Shown: in pieces, positions 60,072-64,000 of the stretch
Position numbering within the stretch: the first letter of the stretch is position 1
How the letters are laid out: the number at the start of each line of letters is the position of its first letter
DNA from: Alphaproteobacteria bacterium
GTDB lineage: Bacteria > Pseudomonadota > Alphaproteobacteria > UBA9655
Length of the DNA: 64,000 nt
Assembly: GCA_013815465.1 (NCBI GenBank)
Contig: JACDGE010000003.1
Span: forward strand, 1-64,000
Reading direction: 5' to 3'
Notes under the pieces: generated by a model
Databases searched by the model: none
Told to the model about the DNA's origin: nothing
The model's input: only the letters and a program-made list of their open reading frames with translations
Position numbers and translations under genes: made by a program

Positions 60072-61709
60072 TTAGCGTCTCATTAAACGCTTCGCAGCAG
60101 CCCGCGCTTCTTCCGTGATTTCTTCGCCAGCTAGCATGCGGGCCACTTCTTCCAAGCGCTCTTCATGCGTTAGGGCTTTGACATGGGTTGTTGTAGTTCC
60201 CGATTGCATAACCTTAAACACCACTAGATGTTGAGCTCCATGACCTGCAATCTGGGGGGAATGGGTGATGGCGAGCAGCTGTAAATTTTGGGACAGAACC
60301 TTGAGCCGCTCTCCCATGGCGGCAGCAACAGCGCCTCCCGTTCCACTTTCGATTTCATCAAAAATAAGGGTAGGAACGGCGCCCGATTGGGTTAGGACGA
60401 CCTTCAACGCGAGCATAAGACGAGAGAGCTCCCCGCCGGAAACAATGGTTGCCAGTGGCCCTTCGGGGGATCCGGGATTCATTTGGGTGTAAAATTCGAT
60501 GTGATCAATGCCAGCGGCTCCCCACCCTTTTTCCGCAAGCTCTTCAACCTTAACCCGAAATTTAGCATGTTCCAATTTTAAAGGGGGAAGCTCTTGAGAC
60601 AGGGCGGTTTCAAGGGCGAGAGCAGCTTTTTTTCGACTCTCAGAAAGAGCTTGGGCTTTTTCAAGATAGGCGTCCTTTAAACAAAGAACGGTTCTTTCAA
60701 GAGCGTCAATATGATTTTCCCCTTGTTCTAAAGCGGAAAGTTCTGCCTTGAACTCTAAAAGGCTGCTAAGAAGATCTTGCGTTTTGTACTTCCGACAGAG
60801 AGATCTTAAGCTGTGGAGGCGATTTTCAAGGCTTTCCAAACTTTGCTGTGTGCCCTGTACCTCTCGTGTGAGGGTGCTCATCCCCTCAAAGATTTCCTGG
60901 GTTTCCAAGATGGCGCGATCGGCGGCTTCCAGTAGAGGATTTATTTTTTCTGGTAAATAATCTTGAACCCGAGTGAGGGCTTTATGGGAGTGGAAAAGGC
61001 CTGTCAGGACAGCGTTCACGTTTTCCTCAACGGTCGAAAGAGCATCCGCAATTTTTGCCCGATGGGCGATCAGGGATTTTTCCGATTCCAAGGTTTCTTC
61101 TTCCCCTTGACGGGGGGCTGCCTTCTCCATTTCCTCAATCGCGAAGCGAAGAAAAGTTTGGCGCTCAAAAGATTGGGCCATCTTTTCGTGAAAATCATGC
61201 AAGGCCTTTTTGGCTGCCTGATAATCCTTAAACGCAGTCTGGATGGGGTCTTTGTCAATCTTCCCATAAGCGTCAATGGCAGCCATGTGAGCTTTGGCAT
61301 CCAATAGTTGATCAAACTGCCCATGAATTTCGACGAGCTGTTGACCCAAACGCCGCATCAAGGTTTGACTGATAAGTTGATCATTGAGAAAACACTTGCT
61401 CTTCCCTTCTTCATCTAAATGGCGACGAAAAATAATCTGAAGGTCATCGTAAGGAATACCATGCTCCTCCAGCTCACTCCAAAGCGGGTGATCAACGAGG
61501 AGAGAAAAACAGGCGGTAACTTCAGCTTTTTTAGCGCCTTGGCGTAAGAGTCGTGTCTCTGCTCGGGCTCCAAGAGCAAGCCCCAATGCATCAAGAAGGA
61601 TGGATTTTCCCGCTCCTGTTTCCCCTGTGAGGACACATAACCCCTTTTCAAAATCAAGGTGAAGGTCATCGATGAGAACAACATTGCGAATAGAGAGAGC
61701 GTTAAGCAT
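60072..61709 (-). CDS. recN: DNA repair protein RecN
   Basis: LNALSIRNVVLIDDLHLDFEKGLCVLTGETGAGKSILLDALGLALG...LIFDEIESGTGGAVAAAMG. Confidence 0.96.
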   Translation of the reverse strand: MLNALSIRNVVLIDDLHLDFEKGLCVLTGETGAGKSILLDALGLALGARAETRLLRQGAKKAEVTACFSLLVDHPLWSELEEHGIPYDDLQIIFRRHLDEEGKSKCFLNDQLISQTLMRRLGQQLVEIHGQFDQLLDAKAHMAAIDAYGKIDKDPIQTAFKDYQAAKKALHDFHEKMAQSFERQTFLRFAIEEMEKAAPRQGEEETLESEKSLIAHRAKIADALSTVEENVNAVLTGLFHSHKALTRVQDYLPEKINPLLEAADRAILETQEIFEGMSTLTREVQGTQQSLESLENRLHSLRSLCRKYKTQDLLSSLLEFKAELSALEQGENHIDALERTVLCLKDAYLEKAQALSESRKKAALALETALSQELPPLKLEHAKFRVKVEELAEKGWGAAGIDHIEFYTQMNPGSPEGPLATIVSGGELSRLMLALKVVLTQSGAVPTLIFDEIESGTGGAVAAAMGERLKVLSQNLQLLAITHSPQIAGHGAQHLVVFKVMQSGTTTTHVKALTHEERLEEVARMLAGEEITEEARAAAKRLMRR

Positions 61710-61790
61710 TCGTTTTTATCTTACCCCGCAAAGGAAAAGGGCATTTAATAAATTTAAAGGGTACAGATTGGCATTGTTGTGTTTTATTTT

Positions 61791-61926
61791 TAGATCCCGG
61801 ATCCAGTCCGGGATGACAACGGAGGGTGTATCATCCCTATAACTACTATTGTATGATTTGCAGGATATACTTATTATGTAGTGTACAATATCTGACATTG
61901 TCATCCCGGACTGGATCCGGGCTCTA
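61791..61926. repeat. ~137-bp element with paired REP hairpins, copy 2
   Basis: TAGATCCCGGATCCAGTCCGGGATGAC ... GTCATCCCGGACTGGATCCGGGCTCTA. Confidence 0.88.
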
Positions 61927-62003
61927 AAAAAACTTGAAATAAGACAGTAACGCCTTCTTAAGTTCATTACAGACTTCTCCTCCAAAGGTTGGTGAGATCC
62001 TTC

Positions 62004-62831
62004 CTAATAAAGGCGAACGCTCATTAAGCGGTCAAACCAGGAGCCTTGCTCCATTTTTACCCACTCCGGGCGTAAATCCTCCCCTTTAAGGAGAAGGAAC
62101 GAATCTGCATACCATTCACTGCCGGGGAAATTATGCCCCAAAACGGCTGCTACAGTTTGAGCTTCCTTTTTAAGACCCACAGCTAAATAGCATTCCACAA
62201 GGCGATGGAGGGCTTCCCCCACATGGGTTGTTTTTTGATAGACATCAACAACTGTTTGAAAGCGGTTGATGGCAGATACATACAGGCGGAGCTTCATATA
62301 ATAGCGTCCCGTATCCATTTCTTTGCCCGCCAAATGGTCATAAACCAGATCCATCTTAAATTGAGCATCGCGCGCATATTTTGTTTGAGGGAATTTCTTC
62401 ACCACCGCGGAAAGGGCATTCAAGGCTTCATAGGTGCTTCTTTGATCTCGTCTCACTGCAAGGATACGGTCGTAATAATTAAGTGATTTTAAATAATAAG
62501 CATAATCAATGTCTTTGTATCCAGGGTGGATTTGAATAAAGGCGTCAAGGGTATTAATAGACTTATCGTAGTCCCCGTTTAAATAATTGGCATAGGCTGA
62601 CATCAGCTGACCACGGGTCGCCCATTCTGAATAAGGATGTTGACGCTCAACCTCGTCAAACGCAATAGCCGCATCTTTATAGTCACTTTTTAAAAGATCT
62701 TGATACCCTTTGGTGTAAAGATCAGTCGCTGGCTTTTCAACGTAAGGTTGCTCCTTATCACTGCATCCAACAACGAATAGAAGGGCTATCGCCCCCCCTA
62801 TTTTCAAAAGATGTTTATTCATTTCGTTCAC
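62004..62831 (-). CDS. bamD: Outer membrane assembly lipoprotein BamD
   Basis: Lipobox VVGCSD; YTKGYQDLLKSDYKDAAIAFDEVERQHPYSEWATRGQLMSAYANYLNGDYDKSINTLDAFIQIHPG. Confidence 0.93.
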   Translation of the reverse strand: MNEMNKHLLKIGGAIALLFVVGCSDKEQPYVEKPATDLYTKGYQDLLKSDYKDAAIAFDEVERQHPYSEWATRGQLMSAYANYLNGDYDKSINTLDAFIQIHPGYKDIDYAYYLKSLNYYDRILAVRRDQRSTYEALNALSAVVKKFPQTKYARDAQFKMDLVYDHLAGKEMDTGRYYMKLRLYVSAINRFQTVVDVYQKTTHVGEALHRLVECYLAVGLKKEAQTVAAVLGHNFPGSEWYADSFLLLKGEDLRPEWVKMEQGSWFDRLMSVRLY

Positions 62832-62909
62832 CCTTCACCATTTACTCTTCTAGTTTATAGAGCTTTTGTGGTCTGGCTTCAATGGGGGAAACTTAAAAAC
62901 CGACGAGTA

Positions 62910-63359
62910 TTACGCACCCTTCTGTATGCGCCGCTCAGATCCATCGTCTTCAATAGCAATAAATTCTGTAAAGGCACCGGGAAGGATTTGGGCCACGCTG
63001 ACGGTCACGTAATCGTTTTCACCCTTATAAATGACAACCCCATCGGGGCTTGAAAATTCTTGAATGACTTGGCGGCAAGCGCCACACGGTGAGCATGCGA
63101 TGTCGGCTTTTGTTGTGCACACAATGGCTTTAATTTTTGTTTGGGGTCCCTTTTCAGAGATCATTTTAAAAATAGCCGTTCGTTCGCCACAATTGGAAAG
63201 ACCATAGGATATGTTTTCCACATTACAGCCTGTGAAAATATCGCCATCTTCTGTGATAAGGGCAGAACCTACGGCAAATTTGGAATAGGGAACGTAGGCC
63301 TTTTTTTGGGCTTCTTTTGCGAGAAGGATAAGTTTTTCTTTTAGGTCTGTTGAAATCAT
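62910..63359 (-). CDS. cdd: Cytidine deaminase
   Basis: YVPYSKFAVGSALITEDGDIFTGCNVENISYGLSNCGERTAIF...CSPCGACRQVIQEF. Confidence 0.95.
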   Translation of the reverse strand: MISTDLKEKLILLAKEAQKKAYVPYSKFAVGSALITEDGDIFTGCNVENISYGLSNCGERTAIFKMISEKGPQTKIKAIVCTTKADIACSPCGACRQVIQEFSSPDGVVIYKGENDYVTVSVAQILPGAFTEFIAIEDDGSERRIQKGA

Positions 63360-63374
63360 GATGTGCTCCTTTTG

Positions 63375-63992
63375 TTAACCTTCTATCTTGGAGAAATCAG
63401 CGACTTGATGCAATGTTTCCCTGATGAGGGCCAGCAAGTGTAACCGATTCATTCTCAATCGTTTATCTTCAGTATTCACCACAACACGGTCAAAAAATTG
63501 GTCCACAGTGGGTCTGAGGGTCCCTAAAACCTGAAAGGCCTTAACAAAATTTCTCTTGCTCACAAGATCTTGGATTTCTAGTGAATGTATAGACAATTTT
63601 ACAAATAATTCTTTTTCTTCTAAATTTTCTAACGAGGTTTCTTGAATATTTCCCCCGTAAACCATCTTATCTTTTTCTTCCTCAATTCTTAAAATGTTGG
63701 ATGCTCTTTTATAGGCAATCAACAGATTTTGCCCATCTTCTCCGTCCATGAGCTGATCCAACGCTTTAACTCTTAAAGAAAGATCTGAAAACGTGGGATT
63801 GTCATGGGCCACGGCTAAAACCGCATCGACATGGTCATAGGGGCTTTTCTGGGTGTCTTTCAAAGCAAATTTAAAGCGCTCGAGCATCCACTGCCAGAGA
63901 TCAGTTATGGTCTCTTCTCGGCTCTTTAAAAGGGGAGGGGACAGGGCTGACCAATCGTATGTGTCATACGCATAAGCTAACACCTCAAGCAT
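63375..63992 (-). CDS. glyS: Glycyl-tRNA synthetase beta subunit, C-terminal part (continues past window end)
   Basis: ERFKFALKD...DAVLAVAHDNPTFSDLSLRVKALDQL...LIAYKRASNILR...PTVDQFFDRVVVNTEDKRLRMNRLHLLALI. Confidence 0.92.
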   Translation of the reverse strand: MLEVLAYAYDTYDWSALSPPLLKSREETITDLWQWMLERFKFALKDTQKSPYDHVDAVLAVAHDNPTFSDLSLRVKALDQLMDGEDGQNLLIAYKRASNILRIEEEKDKMVYGGNIQETSLENLEEKELFVKLSIHSLEIQDLVSKRNFVKAFQVLGTLRPTVDQFFDRVVVNTEDKRLRMNRLHLLALIRETLHQVADFSKIEG

Positions 63993-64000
63993 GGAAAGCG

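Overview
This 64 kb window is AT-rich chromosomal DNA from an alphaproteobacterium. The gene set (split Mla system, MlaA/MlaC, alpha-type RHH protein, nitronate monooxygenase) and the many Sec-signal proteins of unknown function suggest a host-associated, possibly intracellular lineage such as Holosporales or Rickettsiales-like bacteria; this placement is inference. Housekeeping genes recognised: nusB, mlaD/F/E, aroK, mlaA, mlaC, accA, gltX, fumC, tadA, a Pif1-like helicase, a phosphomannomutase, pmtA-like, pnp, rpsO, truB, aspC-type aminotransferase, polA, smpB, slt, cspA, terC-like, bolA, corC-like, ligA, recN, bamD, cdd and the 3' part of glyS. Accessory content includes a 1325-aa inverse-autotransporter-like adhesin with several nested repeat classes, a secreted F-box-like protein, a variant subtilase, a Phd/VapC module, a solo HigA-type regulator, a dispersed ~137-bp element with paired hairpin termini, and a set of small secreted cysteine-rich proteins that repeatedly carry CX3C motifs. 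The findings I rate highest are: (1) a fumarase that appears to have gained a Sec signal peptide through a local duplication, leaving a fossil start and a uORF; (2) a two-gene operon of tiny secreted peptides, below the ORF-track cutoff, whose ribosome-binding site is buried in a long 5'UTR hairpin; (3) the CX3C micro-secretome; (4) the secreted F-box-like protein. No tRNA, rRNA or CRISPR array was seen. All family calls come from reading motifs by eye; no searches were run.
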